A DNA stretch of 64,000 nt, taken from positions 930,001-994,000 of the forward strand of contig OZ251980.1 in assembly GCA_965246745.1 (NCBI GenBank), given 5' to 3'. The translations under genes and the position numbers were made by a program. Position 1 is the first letter of the stretch. The number at the start of each line of letters is the position of its first letter. The notes beneath the pieces are model-generated. The model saw nothing but the letters and a program-made list of their open reading frames with translations, did not search any database and was not told where the DNA came from. This stretch comes from JANXMY01 sp965246745. Its GTDB lineage: Bacteria > Armatimonadota > Armatimonadia > Armatimonadales > Capsulimonadaceae. Of the stretch, positions 15,271-23,409 are shown one piece after another.

Positions 15271-17861
15271 TACCCGGCGTCTCCTTCCATGACCAGGACC
15301 TGCGACCCCGACGGCGTTTTCGTGACTTCAATGCGGTTGGCAAACGCATCTTTCAGTTCGTCAATGTGCGTAATGACAATAATGCGCTGGAAGTCGTCTT
15401 TGATGGCATTGAGGCATTCAATCAGCTTTTCGCGGCCTTTGGCGTCCTGCGAGCCGAAGCCTTCGTCAATAATCAGTGTTTGCAGGCTGGCCCCGGCCCG
15501 GTGCGCGAGCAGCTTGGACAGGGCAATGCGAAGCGCAAAGGCCGCCCGGAAGCCTTCGCCGCCGGAGTACATCTCTAAAGGCCGGGTGCCGAGGTTGTCG
15601 CTGACTTTGATGTCCAAAGTCTCAATCGGCGTGTCTTTTTTGGACTTGGCTTCTTTCAGCGTCTCAAAGTACAGGGACATATCGCCGTCGGTCAGGCGCT
15701 CGAGCAATCTGTTTGTCTCATCGGCCAGCTCGGGAATGGCGTTCTCGATAATCAGCGCTTGGACGCCGCGCTTGCCGAACGCCCGCGTGAGCTGCTCATG
15801 GACTTCGGCGTCGTATTTGGCGTCGGCCAGGCGCTTGGCTTTGTCGGCGCGAATGCCCTTCAGCCCGTCCAAGCGGGTCAGCGTTTCCTCGCGCCGTCCG
15901 ATGTCCTGCGAGACGGCCTGGTCTTCGGCCCGCCGGGCGGCTTCCTGGTCGCGGATTGTTTGCCCCTGCGCCTCGAGCTTTGCCAGCTCGCCCGCAACAT
16001 CGGCCAGCGCGAGAAGCTGTTTTCGGGCCGTGTCCTGGTTCGCCTGCCGCGACCCCAGCGTCTTTTCGCCGCGCTCAATCCCCGCGTCGGCGTTTTTGAG
16101 GGCGACTTCGGCGTGGGCCAGCTCGATATGCAGCCGCTCCGACGGCTCTAAAAGGGCCAGCTCGGCCTTGACCGCCGAGTAGTCGGCTTCGACATGAGCC
16201 AGCTTTTGGAGCGCAGCTTCATATTTGGCGATTGCCACCCGGATGTCGGGCGCAAAGGCTGCCTCGGCAATCACCCGTTCGGCGGCTTCCCAAACGGCTC
16301 GCAGGTTCGGCAGCGTCTGACGGGTTTCTTCCTGGTCCAGCAGCTTCTGCTCAATCGCGGCGAGCTGAAGCCGGTCGTCTTTGGCGCTTTTGACGGCGGC
16401 TTCGAGCGCCCGGAGTTCGTTTTCGCATTTTGCGATCTCGGCCTTCAGCCGCAGGCCGTCGCTTTTGATTTCTTTGTGCCTGCCGAGCGCCAGCGACAGG
16501 GCATACTCGTACTTGGCCTGAATATCCGCCACTTTGCCGGCGGGCAGGTCCGACGCACACACGTCGCACTGCCCTTGCTGGGCGGCGAGGGCGTCCATTT
16601 TGCGCTTCCAGTCGCGCACTTCGTAGTCCAGGGCCGCGCTTTGCTCCCGGAGGCGGCTGAACTGCTCGTTCCAGTCGGCCAATGCCTCGCGGAGCGGCCC
16701 AATCTGCGTCTCGCTTCGGTCCGCCGCCGCGACGCGCGGGGCAATCTGGCTTCTCTCGGCTCTCAGCACTTCAAAGTCTTTGACTTTGAACAATGCCTGC
16801 TCATGGTCGGCAGCAGCCCGCTCCAATCGCCGCTGGGCTTCATTTTCCGCCGCCATCAGTTGTTTGTCGGCGGCTGCCAGCTTCTGTTCGCCGCGACGCA
16901 GTTTATCAAATTCCGCTTCCAGCTCCGAAAACCGTGCCCTCGCAAGGAGAAGTTTCGCATAGTTCGCATTAATCTCGTCGCACCGGGACAGCAGCGCTCG
17001 CGCGGTGTCCGCCGCCGCTTTGTCTTCGGCCAGGCGGGCTTCCAATTCGGCGATTTCCTTGTCGGTGTCGGCCACCTGCGCGGCCAGCGCCGCCGCAATT
17101 TCCGTTTGGCCCTTCAGGCGGCTTTGCTCTTCTTTGTTGGCGTCCCACTCGGCCCGCAACTCTTCCCGGCGCAGGGTCAGCGCGTCCTGACGCGCATGCA
17201 GCGCGGCAAGCTGCTCGCGCAGGGCGGCTTCGGCGGCCAGCTCCGCGTCAATCCCGCTGATGTCGCGCTCGAGATCGGTGGCGTCGGCCTGCGCCGCTTT
17301 GGCCCGGTCGCGGGCTTTGGCCTCCAGTTGGTCATAGCGCGATAAGTCAAGAATATCGGCCAAAATCTCTTTGCGCTTGCCGGGGGTCTGCTTGACAAAC
17401 TGGTCCGCCTGGCCTTGTCTTAAATAGGCCGAGTTCAGGAACGTATCATACGACATGCGTAATAGCTTCTGAATGGCGGCTTCGGTTTCCCGGTCGGTGT
17501 TGCCGGTCAGCGGGTGCCAGCCGGTCCCGAGGCCCTGGTCCGGGGTCTCCCCTTGAAGCTGCCACAAGTTGCCGCCGGCTTTTTTGGATCGCTTGCGGAC
17601 CACCCGGTAGCGCTGCCCGTTCATCTCAAATGTGAAATGAACACTCATCTCGTCGGCCCCGATGCGGACCAGCTCGTCGTGCTTGTTCTTGCCCGCCCGG
17701 CTTTCGCCCCAGAGCGACCAGGTCATCGCGTCCAAAAGAGCGCTTTTCCCGTGGCCGTTCTCGCCGGACAGGCACAGGGTGTGCATCCCGGAAAAGTCAA
17801 TCGCGGGCACCGCCGCGCCATACGACATAAAGTTTTTGAGTTCCAAACGAATGGGTATCAT
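15270..17861 (-). CDS. sbcC: SbcC/Rad50-type exonuclease ATPase subunit
   Basis: ATPase subunit of the SbcCD (Mre11-Rad50) nuclease that processes DNA ends and hairpins. 863 residues. The Walker A motif GENGHGKSALLDAM is near residue 34. Long heptad-rich coiled coils flank a zinc hook CDVCASDLPAGK near residue 430. The signature MYSGGEGFRAAFALRIALS and Walker B TLIIDEGFGSQD are in the C-terminal lobe. The usual partner sbcD (mre11) is not adjacent and not in the window. A TATACT box lies nine bases upstream of the ATG. Because SbcCD cuts DNA hairpins, its presence beside many long palindromes is notable. Confidence 0.93.
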   Translation of the reverse strand: MIPIRLELKNFMSYGAAVPAIDFSGMHTLCLSGENGHGKSALLDAMTWSLWGESRAGKNKHDELVRIGADEMSVHFTFEMNGQRYRVVRKRSKKAGGNLWQLQGETPDQGLGTGWHPLTGNTDRETEAAIQKLLRMSYDTFLNSAYLRQGQADQFVKQTPGKRKEILADILDLSRYDQLEAKARDRAKAAQADATDLERDISGIDAELAAEAALREQLAALHARQDALTLRREELRAEWDANKEEQSRLKGQTEIAAALAAQVADTDKEIAELEARLAEDKAAADTARALLSRCDEINANYAKLLLARARFSELEAEFDKLRRGEQKLAAADKQLMAAENEAQRRLERAAADHEQALFKVKDFEVLRAERSQIAPRVAAADRSETQIGPLREALADWNEQFSRLREQSAALDYEVRDWKRKMDALAAQQGQCDVCASDLPAGKVADIQAKYEYALSLALGRHKEIKSDGLRLKAEIAKCENELRALEAAVKSAKDDRLQLAAIEQKLLDQEETRQTLPNLRAVWEAAERVIAEAAFAPDIRVAIAKYEAALQKLAHVEADYSAVKAELALLEPSERLHIELAHAEVALKNADAGIERGEKTLGSRQANQDTARKQLLALADVAGELAKLEAQGQTIRDQEAARRAEDQAVSQDIGRREETLTRLDGLKGIRADKAKRLADAKYDAEVHEQLTRAFGKRGVQALIIENAIPELADETNRLLERLTDGDMSLYFETLKEAKSKKDTPIETLDIKVSDNLGTRPLEMYSGGEGFRAAFALRIALSKLLAHRAGASLQTLIIDEGFGSQDAKGREKLIECLNAIKDDFQRIIVITHIDELKDAFANRIEVTKTPSGSQVLVMEGDAG

Positions 17862-17870
17862 GGCAGGCTT

Positions 17871-17926
17871 AGTATACCTGAAAACGCCGCGTCAGGAGAT
17901 GGCAGCGAGTGCGAATGGGGTACACT
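17871..17926. promoter_or_regulatory. Divergent near-leaderless promoters for sbcC and the 17933 gene
   Basis: On the minus strand TATACT (17876-17871) ends nine bases before the sbcC ATG. On the plus strand TACACT (17921-17926) ends six bases before ATG 17933. Both spacings imply transcription starting at or almost at the start codon. The -35 boxes are not convincing. Confidence 0.5.
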
Positions 17927-17932
17927 CGCACG

Positions 17933-18241
17933 ATGAATACGGCTGGCTACTGGCTTTATTGGCTGTTTTTATACACGGTTGTCTGCGTTCTCGCGGCCTT
18001 GTCCGGCGCGGCGGCCGCCAGCTCACTCGTTTATAACTACGACCACAGCCATCATTTAGCTCATTATTTTGAGACTCTCAATGCCTGGGAATGGGCTGCC
18101 GCGCTCGGGTGTGCCGCGCCGGGGTTTGCTTGTGTCGGCCTGTGCCAGTTTTGGGATTACCGCAAAAAGCAGCCGGCAGCGCCGCAAGCGAAACCGGCTG
18201 ACGCAGATGAGACGGTTTGGCCGCCCGCGCCGCGCCAATAG
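17933..18241 (+). CDS. Small hypothetical membrane protein
   Basis: 102 residues from ATG 17933 (MNTAGYWLYWLFLY); an ATG at 17909 would precede the -10-like TACACT and is less likely. Two hydrophobic segments (residues 5-30 and about 55-78) suggest two membrane passes, followed by a hydrophilic tail rich in P, A and K. There is no recognised family. The stop codon is followed within four bases by a three-hairpin repeat unit (18245-18310) that may serve as its terminator. Confidence 0.55.
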   Translation: MNTAGYWLYWLFLYTVVCVLAALSGAAAASSLVYNYDHSHHLAHYFETLNAWEWAAALGCAAPGFACVGLCQFWDYRKKQPAAPQAKPADADETVWPPAPRQ

Positions 18242-18244
18242 GAA

Positions 18245-18310
18245 CCATGTCCTGAAGGACACGGCTATTGGGCGCAGACGCCACAAAGCACCGCTTCGCG
18301 GGGCTAAGAT
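18245..18310 (+). repeat. Three-hairpin repeat unit, copy 1
   Basis: Consists of three successive small hairpins: tgtcc-TGAA-ggaca (18248-18261), ggcg-caga-cgcc (18271-18282) and ccgc-ttc-gcgg (18291-18301), joined by the conserved strings cacggctattg and gggctaagat. Close copies are at 41217-41284 and 59939-60003. The first stem differs between copies but always pairs. Confidence 0.9.
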
Positions 18311-18343
18311 GAAGATGTGACGCAGGGGAGGCACAATTACGCT

Positions 18344-18541
18344 ATGGACTATTCAGAGCGCATTACCTTGAACCCGCGCGTCATGGGCGGGAAGCCCTGC
18401 GTTCGCGGGATGCGCGTCACCGTCGGCACGATTGTGGGGCTAGTCGCCACGGGAGTGACGAACGAGGAGATTTTGTCGGCGTACCCGTACTTGGAAGCCG
18501 AGGACATCCCGGCGGCATTGAGTTACGCGGCACAGCATTGA
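18344..18541 (+). CDS. DUF433 protein (VapB-like antitoxin family)
   Basis: 65 residues from ATG 18344. The sequence RITLNPRVMGGKPCVRGMRV is the DUF433 signature, and the C-terminal TNEEILSAYPYLEAEDIPAAL is the family's helical end. DUF433 proteins commonly act as antitoxins encoded just before a DUF5615 PIN-like toxin. No toxin gene follows here; the next 120 bp are a palindromic element and a terminator, so this copy is either an orphan antitoxin or a remnant whose partner was lost. A GTG at 18317 would add nine residues not typical of the family. Confidence 0.8.
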   Translation: MDYSERITLNPRVMGGKPCVRGMRVTVGTIVGLVATGVTNEEILSAYPYLEAEDIPAALSYAAQH

Positions 18542-18545
18542 TGCC

Positions 18546-18662
18546 CCCGCCGTGAACGGCAGGTCTACACGCGAAGACGCGAAACGCCCTGCGGGCGGGG
18601 AAGTTTCTTTCGGTCGCAGACCGATTGGCGTCTGCGCCCATAGACCTGCCGTTCACGGCGGG
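18546..18662. repeat. Nested palindromic element with perfect 22-bp arms
   Basis: The arms 18546-18567 and 18641-18662 are exact inverted copies. Each holds a small hairpin: gccg-TGAA-cggc (18549-18560) and gccg-TTCA-cggc (18648-18659). Inner hairpins include cggtc-gca-gaccg (18611-18623) and ggcg-tctg-cgcc (18627-18638); the latter is the reverse complement of the middle hairpin of the three-hairpin unit at 18245. This shows that modules are shared between elements. Confidence 0.92.
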
Positions 18663-18664
18663 AC

Positions 18665-18701
18665 AAAAAAGCGGCCCCTCATAGCGAGGGGCCGCTTTTT
18701 T
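18665..18701. terminator. Strong bidirectional intrinsic terminator
   Basis: A 10-bp GC-rich stem (gcggcccctc with gaggggccgc) and a 5-base loop, preceded by six A and followed by six T. It serves both the DUF433 gene (+) and the end of the convergent SUF operon (-). Confidence 0.92.
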
Positions 18702-18717
18702 GCTTGTATCTAATGTC

Positions 18718-19092
18718 CTACTTCGGCGTGAACGACGTGCCGCAGCCGCAGCTTTTTTGGACGTTGGGGTTGAGGTACTTCCAGCCGCCTTCCAACAGGT
18801 TGGCGGTGGAGTAGTCCAGGGTCATGCCGTGAATAAATTGAGCGCTTTTCGGGTCTACCATGACGGTGAGGCCGTCAATCTCGTACACGGCGTCGCCGGG
18901 GCGGGGCGCGGCCTCGAGGCCGAGAATGTAGGACAGGCCGGAGCAGCCGCCGCCTTTGACGCCGACCCGCAGCTTCAGGGTGTCGTCGCCTTTTTTAGCG
19001 ATGAGGCGGCGGACCTGCGCGACGGCGGAGGGGGTCAGCGTCACGGGATGCGTGATTTCAAGAGTTGGTTCTAGTGTGGCTGTATTACTCAT
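18718..19092 (-). CDS. A-type Fe-S carrier (IscA/SufA/ErpA family)
   Basis: 124 residues from ATG 19092. It carries assembled Fe-S clusters to apo-proteins. The three conserved cysteines are present: GGCSGLSY in the middle and CGCGTSF at the C-terminus, with the DPKSAQFIHGMTLDY segment between them. It is the last gene of the SUF operon. An open frame extends upstream through palindromic repeat 19113-19254, but the family N-terminus (TLTPSAVAQVRRLI) fits the ATG at 19092. It is separated from sufT by about 180 bp of repeat, so it may be transcribed separately. Which of SufA or ErpA it corresponds to cannot be told from sequence alone. Confidence 0.92.
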   Translation of the reverse strand: MSNTATLEPTLEITHPVTLTPSAVAQVRRLIAKKGDDTLKLRVGVKGGGCSGLSYILGLEAAPRPGDAVYEIDGLTVMVDPKSAQFIHGMTLDYSTANLLEGGWKYLNPNVQKSCGCGTSFTPK

Positions 19093-19112
19093 AGTGTTGT
19101 ATTCTTGGGTCG

Positions 19113-19254
19113 GAGCGAGGGAATAAATTCCTCTATGCCTTCGGCATGACTTCGTATCTGCTGAATGGCATCCTTCGGATGTAAGAATTGCAAGCATTGA
19201 CGAGTCTGTCGTCCGAAGGACGCAATGCAGCGAGTGGAATTTATTCCCTCGCTT
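19113..19254. repeat. Nested palindromic element with UUCG-type inner hairpins
   Basis: Outer arms of 19 bp (19113-19131 and 19236-19254) match at 18 positions when inverted and contain gcgagggaataaattcc, which also occurs at 28400-28416. Inside are hairpins with cUUCGg-type loops: tgccttcggca, catccttcggatg and gtccgaaggac (the last in reverse orientation). The element fills the gap between sufT and the A-type carrier gene. Confidence 0.85.
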
Positions 19255-19269
19255 CCTCGCACTCCCGAC

Positions 19270-19602
19270 TTAAAAAAATCCAAGCTCCAGCTTGGCTTCC
19301 TCGCTCATGCGGTCCATGCTCCAGGCCGGCTCCCAGACCAGCTCGACAGAGACATCGGCGACGCCGCTGACTTCGCGGACTTTCTGCTCGACTTGGCCGG
19401 GCAAAATGCCGGCGACGGGGCAGGCGGGGGAGGTCAAGGTCATTTCGATGTCTACGACGCCGTATTCGTCTACGCTGACATCGTAAATGAGGCCGAGGTC
19501 GTAGATGTTGACGGGAATTTCCGGGTCATAGACTTCCCGCAGGGCTTCGAGAATGTCGGCTTCGACCATCAGCGGGTAGACTTTGGTATCGGCAGCAGGC
19601 AT
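19270..19602 (-). CDS. sufT: SufT / MIP18-family Fe-S assembly protein
   Basis: 110 residues of the DUF59 (MIP18) family, which assists Fe-S cluster maturation or delivery. Signatures: LREVYDPEIPVNIYDLGLIY at the N-terminus and the conserved cysteine in TLTSPACPVAG. It starts two bases before the end of sufE (reading on the minus strand), so it is co-expressed with it. SufT-type genes are commonly found in SUF operons, and the position here agrees. Confidence 0.9.
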   Translation of the reverse strand: MPAADTKVYPLMVEADILEALREVYDPEIPVNIYDLGLIYDVSVDEYGVVDIEMTLTSPACPVAGILPGQVEQKVREVSGVADVSVELVWEPAWSMDRMSEEAKLELGFF

Positions 19603-19604
19603 GG

Positions 19605-20051
19605 TTAGTTCTCACTTTCAGCGGCGAGGGCGCGGGCGGCATCCTGCTTCATGCGCCCGATGACGGACAGGAGGCCGTTGGAGCGCGACGACGAGATGTG
19701 CTTGCTCATGCCGATCCGGTCAATAAAGTCCGGCGGCGTTGCGGCGATCTCCTGCGGGGTCCGGCCCGAATACAGGCGCACGGCGAGCGCAATCAGCCCC
19801 TTCGGAATGGCGGCGTTGCTGTCGGCATCGAAGTACAGCTTGCCGCCCTCGGCGTTGGTATGCACCCAGACCTGCGCCTGACAGCCTTTGACGATGTACT
19901 GGTCGGTGTGGAACTCCGGCGGCATCGGCGGCAGCTTGCGGCCCAGGTCAATAATGTACGAGTTCCGCAGGTCGGGGTCGTCGCCGAACAGCTCAAACTC
20001 CTCGACAATCTCATCCTGCGCTTCGTCTATGGTCATGTCAGTAGCGGTCAT
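19605..20051 (-). CDS. sufE: SufE-type sulfur acceptor protein
   Basis: Accepts persulfide sulfur from SufS and passes it to SufBCD. From ATG 20051 it has 148 residues (MTATDMTIDEAQDEIVEEF). The catalytic cysteine is in YIVKGCQAQVWVH, with the family's RNSYIIDLGRKLPPMPPE before it. Two further starts are possible: ATG 20036 (MTIDEAQ) and ATG 20189, the latter overlapping the sufS stop as ATGA and reading in frame through the palindromic element at 20037-20189 without a stop. That would give a 194-residue protein with 46 extra N-terminal residues. The repeated MTIDEA sequence suggests that the original start was moved by an insertion. Confidence 0.9.
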   Translation of the reverse strand: MTATDMTIDEAQDEIVEEFELFGDDPDLRNSYIIDLGRKLPPMPPEFHTDQYIVKGCQAQVWVHTNAEGGKLYFDADSNAAIPKGLIALAVRLYSGRTPQEIAATPPDFIDRIGMSKHISSSRSNGLLSVIGRMKQDAARALAAESEN

Positions 20052-20189
20052 AGCATTTTGTGTGCCGGGGGTGTAGAAACCCCCGGCAGGAAAATGTCCT
20101 TTGGACAAAGATTTCCGGTTTTGGCATCTTTGTCCGAAGGACGCTCCTCTGCCGGGGGTTTCTACACCCCCGGCTTCGTCTATGGTCAT
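20037..20189. mobile_element. Palindromic element inserted at sufS/sufE with 16-bp direct repeats
   Basis: The 16-mer cttcgtctatggtcat occurs at 20021-20036 and again at 20174-20189, flanking 137 bp. Within lie perfect 26-bp inverted arms (20064-20089 and 20149-20174), each able to fold on itself (gccgggggt with acccccggc). Inside those is a second inverted pair, gtcctttggacaaagat (20096-20112), with its near-exact inverse at 20126-20142. The inserted unit is 153 bp, 51 codons, and contains no stop in the sufE frame. The structure fits a non-autonomous element with a target-site duplication, comparable to Rickettsia palindromic elements; no transposase is present. Confidence 0.75.
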
Positions 20190-21415
20190 CCAAACATCTT
20201 TCGAACGCGGGCCAAACCCGTCACTAAAGCATCAATCTCTTCGCGCGTGTTATACAAAGCCAGAGACGCGCGGGCAGTCGCCGAGACGCCGAGGCGCTGC
20301 AAGACCGGATGGGCGCAGTGCTGCCCGGTGCGGATGGCGATGCCCTGCTCGTCGAGCAGCGAGCCGATGTCGTAAGGATGGATGTCGCCCAGGGTGAACG
20401 AAAACACGCTCGCTTTGTGCCGTGCCGTGCCGATCATCCGCAGGCCGGGCACCGCCGTCAGCGCTTCGGTGCCGTAGGCCGTGAGATCGTGCTCATAGGC
20501 GGCGATTTTGTCCATGCCCAGTTCGGTTAAATAATCAATCGCTGCGCCCAAGCCAATAGCTCCGGCGATGTGCGGCGTCCCCGCCTCGAACTTGTAGGGG
20601 ATTTCGTTGAACGTCGTGCCTTCGCTAAACGACACCGTTTCAATCATGTCCCCTCCGCCCTGCCAGGGCGGCATGGCTTCCAAAAACGACCGTTTGCCGT
20701 ACAGGACGCCGATGCCCGTCGGGCCGTACAGCTTATGTCCTGAAAACACCAGAAAGTCGCAGTCAAGTTCCTGCACATCAATCGGCAGGTGATAGGCCGA
20801 CTGCGCGGCGTCTACTAAGACCGGAATGCCCCGCGCGTGGGCCTGAGCGATCACGTCCTGGACCGGGTTCACCGTGCCGAGCGCATTGGACATATGGCAG
20901 ATGCCGACAAATTTGGTTCGGTCGTTTAGAAGCGCTTCGTACTCGTCCATCCGCAGCTCGCCGCTGTCCGTGATGGGGATGACCCGCAGCCGTGCCCCTT
21001 TTTCGGCGCAAAGCATCTGCCACGGGACGATGTTGCAGTGATGCTCCATCTCCGAGACGATAATCTCGTCGCCCTCGGTGATGTTCTGCCGCCCCCAGGT
21101 CTGCGCGACCAGGTTGACGCTCTCGGTGGCATTGCGGGTGTAGATAATCTCGTGCGCGTCGGCGGCATTGAGAAAGTTCTTGATCTTGACCCGTGCGCCT
21201 TCGTACCCGCGCGTCGCCAGCTCGCCGAGCAGGTGCGTCGCCCGGTGAATGTTGGCGTTGTAGTCTCGGTAATAGCCGTCTACCGCCTCAATCACCGCCG
21301 CCGGCTTCTGGGTCGTGTTGGCATTGTCGAGATAGACCAAAGGCTTGCCGTTGACTTCCCGGCTCAGGATGGGGAAGTCTAGGCGGACCTTTTCTACATC
21401 GTATAAATCGTTCAT
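20186..21415 (-). CDS. sufS: Cysteine desulfurase SufS
   Basis: PLP enzyme that releases sulfur from cysteine for Fe-S assembly. 409 residues. The N-terminal region LVYLDNANTTQKPAAVIEAV, the PLP lysine in FLVFSGHKLYGPTGIGVLYG, the substrate-binding NVIP-type segments and the catalytic cysteine loop RTGQHCAHPVLQRLGV are all present; the short loop around the cysteine is typical of the SufS class, which depends on SufE. The stop codon overlaps what was probably the original sufE start (ATGA at 20186-20189). Confidence 0.97.
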   Translation of the reverse strand: MNDLYDVEKVRLDFPILSREVNGKPLVYLDNANTTQKPAAVIEAVDGYYRDYNANIHRATHLLGELATRGYEGARVKIKNFLNAADAHEIIYTRNATESVNLVAQTWGRQNITEGDEIIVSEMEHHCNIVPWQMLCAEKGARLRVIPITDSGELRMDEYEALLNDRTKFVGICHMSNALGTVNPVQDVIAQAHARGIPVLVDAAQSAYHLPIDVQELDCDFLVFSGHKLYGPTGIGVLYGKRSFLEAMPPWQGGGDMIETVSFSEGTTFNEIPYKFEAGTPHIAGAIGLGAAIDYLTELGMDKIAAYEHDLTAYGTEALTAVPGLRMIGTARHKASVFSFTLGDIHPYDIGSLLDEQGIAIRTGQHCAHPVLQRLGVSATARASLALYNTREEIDALVTGLARVRKMFG

Positions 21416-21430
21416 AAGGATTGTCTTGAT

Positions 21431-22000
21431 CTAAAAGCGAAGTAAAGTGTAACGTTCGTGTTCCGGAGGCGTGTTCCCAGGCTGATAGCTGTACATGCCG
21501 TCCGCGCGAAGCGTCAGCACTTTGCCGTTATGTTTGAAGAGAGACCATACATCAGGAGGGGCATCCTGCTCAAACTCATCAGGTTCCGCAACGAGCGATC
21601 CGCCTAAGTCAAACTCGAACGTGGTAGAGATGTGCTCTTGATTGTAAGAAACTCGCACAAGCCTTTGGCCTTCGAGCGTCTCAGCGGCCATTCCCATACT
21701 CAACTTCGTGTCGCTGGCTCCTGACCATTCGCCGTTTGAATAAGCCTTCCAGTTACATCCGCGAAGCCACAGATGCCAGCGTCCACGTGGTTCTACTTGT
21801 CGGCGGTATCTGTAAGATCGGTGCCGGTTCGGGTCGGCATTGACGGGTTCTCGTGGTTTCCAGATCACCAAGTGCGGCTTCCCAAACTCAAACGTCAGGC
21901 TGCACCCGTAGCCGGGCTGAAGATTCCAGCACGACAGACCATAGATCGGGCCGAAAACGCGGTCGATAATACCGATGTCCGATGACTCACGCAGCGGCAT
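21431..22000 (-). CDS. Hypothetical protein inside the SUF operon
   Basis: 189 residues of unknown family, with many aromatic residues and predicted beta strands (CSLTFEFGKPHLVIWK, GRWHLWLRGCNWKAY). No signal peptide and no membrane segment. Codon usage and AT content are clearly less GC-biased than sufD and sufS around it, which suggests acquisition from another source. It is in the same direction and 15 bases from sufS, so it is likely co-transcribed, but nothing suggests a role in Fe-S assembly. Confidence 0.6.
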   Translation of the reverse strand: MPLRESSDIGIIDRVFGPIYGLSCWNLQPGYGCSLTFEFGKPHLVIWKPREPVNADPNRHRSYRYRRQVEPRGRWHLWLRGCNWKAYSNGEWSGASDTKLSMGMAAETLEGQRLVRVSYNQEHISTTFEFDLGGSLVAEPDEFEQDAPPDVWSLFKHNGKVLTLRADGMYSYQPGNTPPEHERYTLLRF

Positions 22001-22059
22001 AGCAACAAGCGGTTTTCGGTGTTTAGCCCGGCAACCTCTGTTATGTATTGTTTTCGTGC

Positions 22060-23409
22060 CTATAACGCGATTCCCTGAAGCGCACGGTCGGCCAGCAGAA
22101 CCTGATCAAGTTGGGCGCGGATGGCGTCCACTTTGATGCGGCTGACAATGTCGCTGGCGAACGCATAGGTCAAAAGGGCGCGGGCGTCGGCTTTGGGGAT
22201 GCCCCGAGCGCGGAGGTAAAACAGGGCTTCGTCGGAGAGCTGCCCGATAGTCGCGCCGTGGGTGCACTTTACGTCATCGGCAAAGATTTCAAGCTGCGGC
22301 TTGGTGTCAATCTGCGCGGTCGGCGACAGCAGAAGCGTTTGGTTGGTCTGCTTGGCGTCGGTCTTTTGGGCATCTTCGCGGACGAAGATTTTGCCGTTGA
22401 AGACGCCGCGCGAATGACCGTCTAGGATGCCTTTATAAATCTCGTGCGAGTTGCAGCGGGGCATGGCGTGGTCAATCTCGGTGTGGTTGTCAATAAGCTG
22501 ACGGTCGGAGCCGAGATACACGCCGTTCAGCGTGCACTCGATCCCCTCACCGCCGAGGTAGGCGTTGGCGTCGTTTCGAACCAAAAGCCCGCCGAGGCCG
22601 ACCGAGTGAGACGCGAAGTTCGCCGAGCGGGCCAGATGAAGCTGCATGGTCGCGACATGATAGGCTTTTCGGCTTTCGCGCTGCACTTTGTAATGGTCCA
22701 TGACGCTGTTTTCCGCCGCGACAATTTCGGTGACGGCATTGGTGAAGTACACACTGTCCGGCGTTCCCGAATAGCTTTCCACAAGCGTCGCCTGCGTGTT
22801 TTCCTCGGCAATGACAAGAGTGCGCGGGTGCGAGACGGTCGGGCCGCTGGTCGGCGCGGACAAAAACAGCAGGTGGATCGGCTCGGCGACCACTGTGCCG
22901 CGCCCAATCTGCACAAACGCGCCGTTTTCCAGTGCAGACGTGTTCAAGGCGACAAACGCCTGGGTCGCAAACTTGGCGTAGCGGCCTAAATGCGCTTCAA
23001 TCCGCGCCGGGTCGGCCTCCATCGCTGCCGCAAGGGTGCTGACGGTGACGCCCGCCGGGAACTCGCGGCTCGACAGATCAGGCTGGAAGTGGCCGTTGAC
23101 AAACACAAGCTGGGTGCCGCCCATGCCGTCGTAGGTGTAGGAGGCCAGCGTCTCGGCGCTCATTGCGCTTTCGCTGCGCGGGGCCGGGGCAAACGGCGTG
23201 TCGGCAATCGGCGCGACATTGGTGAAGCGCCATTCTTCGTTGCGCCGGGTGGGAAAGCCGATGGCGGCGAAGCGCTCCGCCGCCGTGCGGCGCAGGCTGA
23301 GCAGCCATTCGGGGCCGGGGGCTTCCGAGCCGCGATTGCCGCCGGCGAAGTCCCGCAGGTAGCTGTTTTCGGCTGTCGCCTCAGTTGTTGTAAGCGTGTC
23401 TGCTGCCAT
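22060..23409 (-). CDS. sufD: Fe-S cluster scaffold subunit SufD
   Basis: 449 residues. Component of the SufBC2D scaffold. The N-terminal helical part (ERFAAIGFPTRRNEEWRFTN) is the classic SufD signature, and the beta-helix core ends in VKCTHGATIGQLSDEALFYLRARGI, where the conserved Cys-Thr-His-Gly participates in cluster assembly. The ATG overlaps the sufC stop by one base (TAATG), so the two are coupled. Confidence 0.96.
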   Translation of the reverse strand: MAADTLTTTEATAENSYLRDFAGGNRGSEAPGPEWLLSLRRTAAERFAAIGFPTRRNEEWRFTNVAPIADTPFAPAPRSESAMSAETLASYTYDGMGGTQLVFVNGHFQPDLSSREFPAGVTVSTLAAAMEADPARIEAHLGRYAKFATQAFVALNTSALENGAFVQIGRGTVVAEPIHLLFLSAPTSGPTVSHPRTLVIAEENTQATLVESYSGTPDSVYFTNAVTEIVAAENSVMDHYKVQRESRKAYHVATMQLHLARSANFASHSVGLGGLLVRNDANAYLGGEGIECTLNGVYLGSDRQLIDNHTEIDHAMPRCNSHEIYKGILDGHSRGVFNGKIFVREDAQKTDAKQTNQTLLLSPTAQIDTKPQLEIFADDVKCTHGATIGQLSDEALFYLRARGIPKADARALLTYAFASDIVSRIKVDAIRAQLDQVLLADRALQGIAL

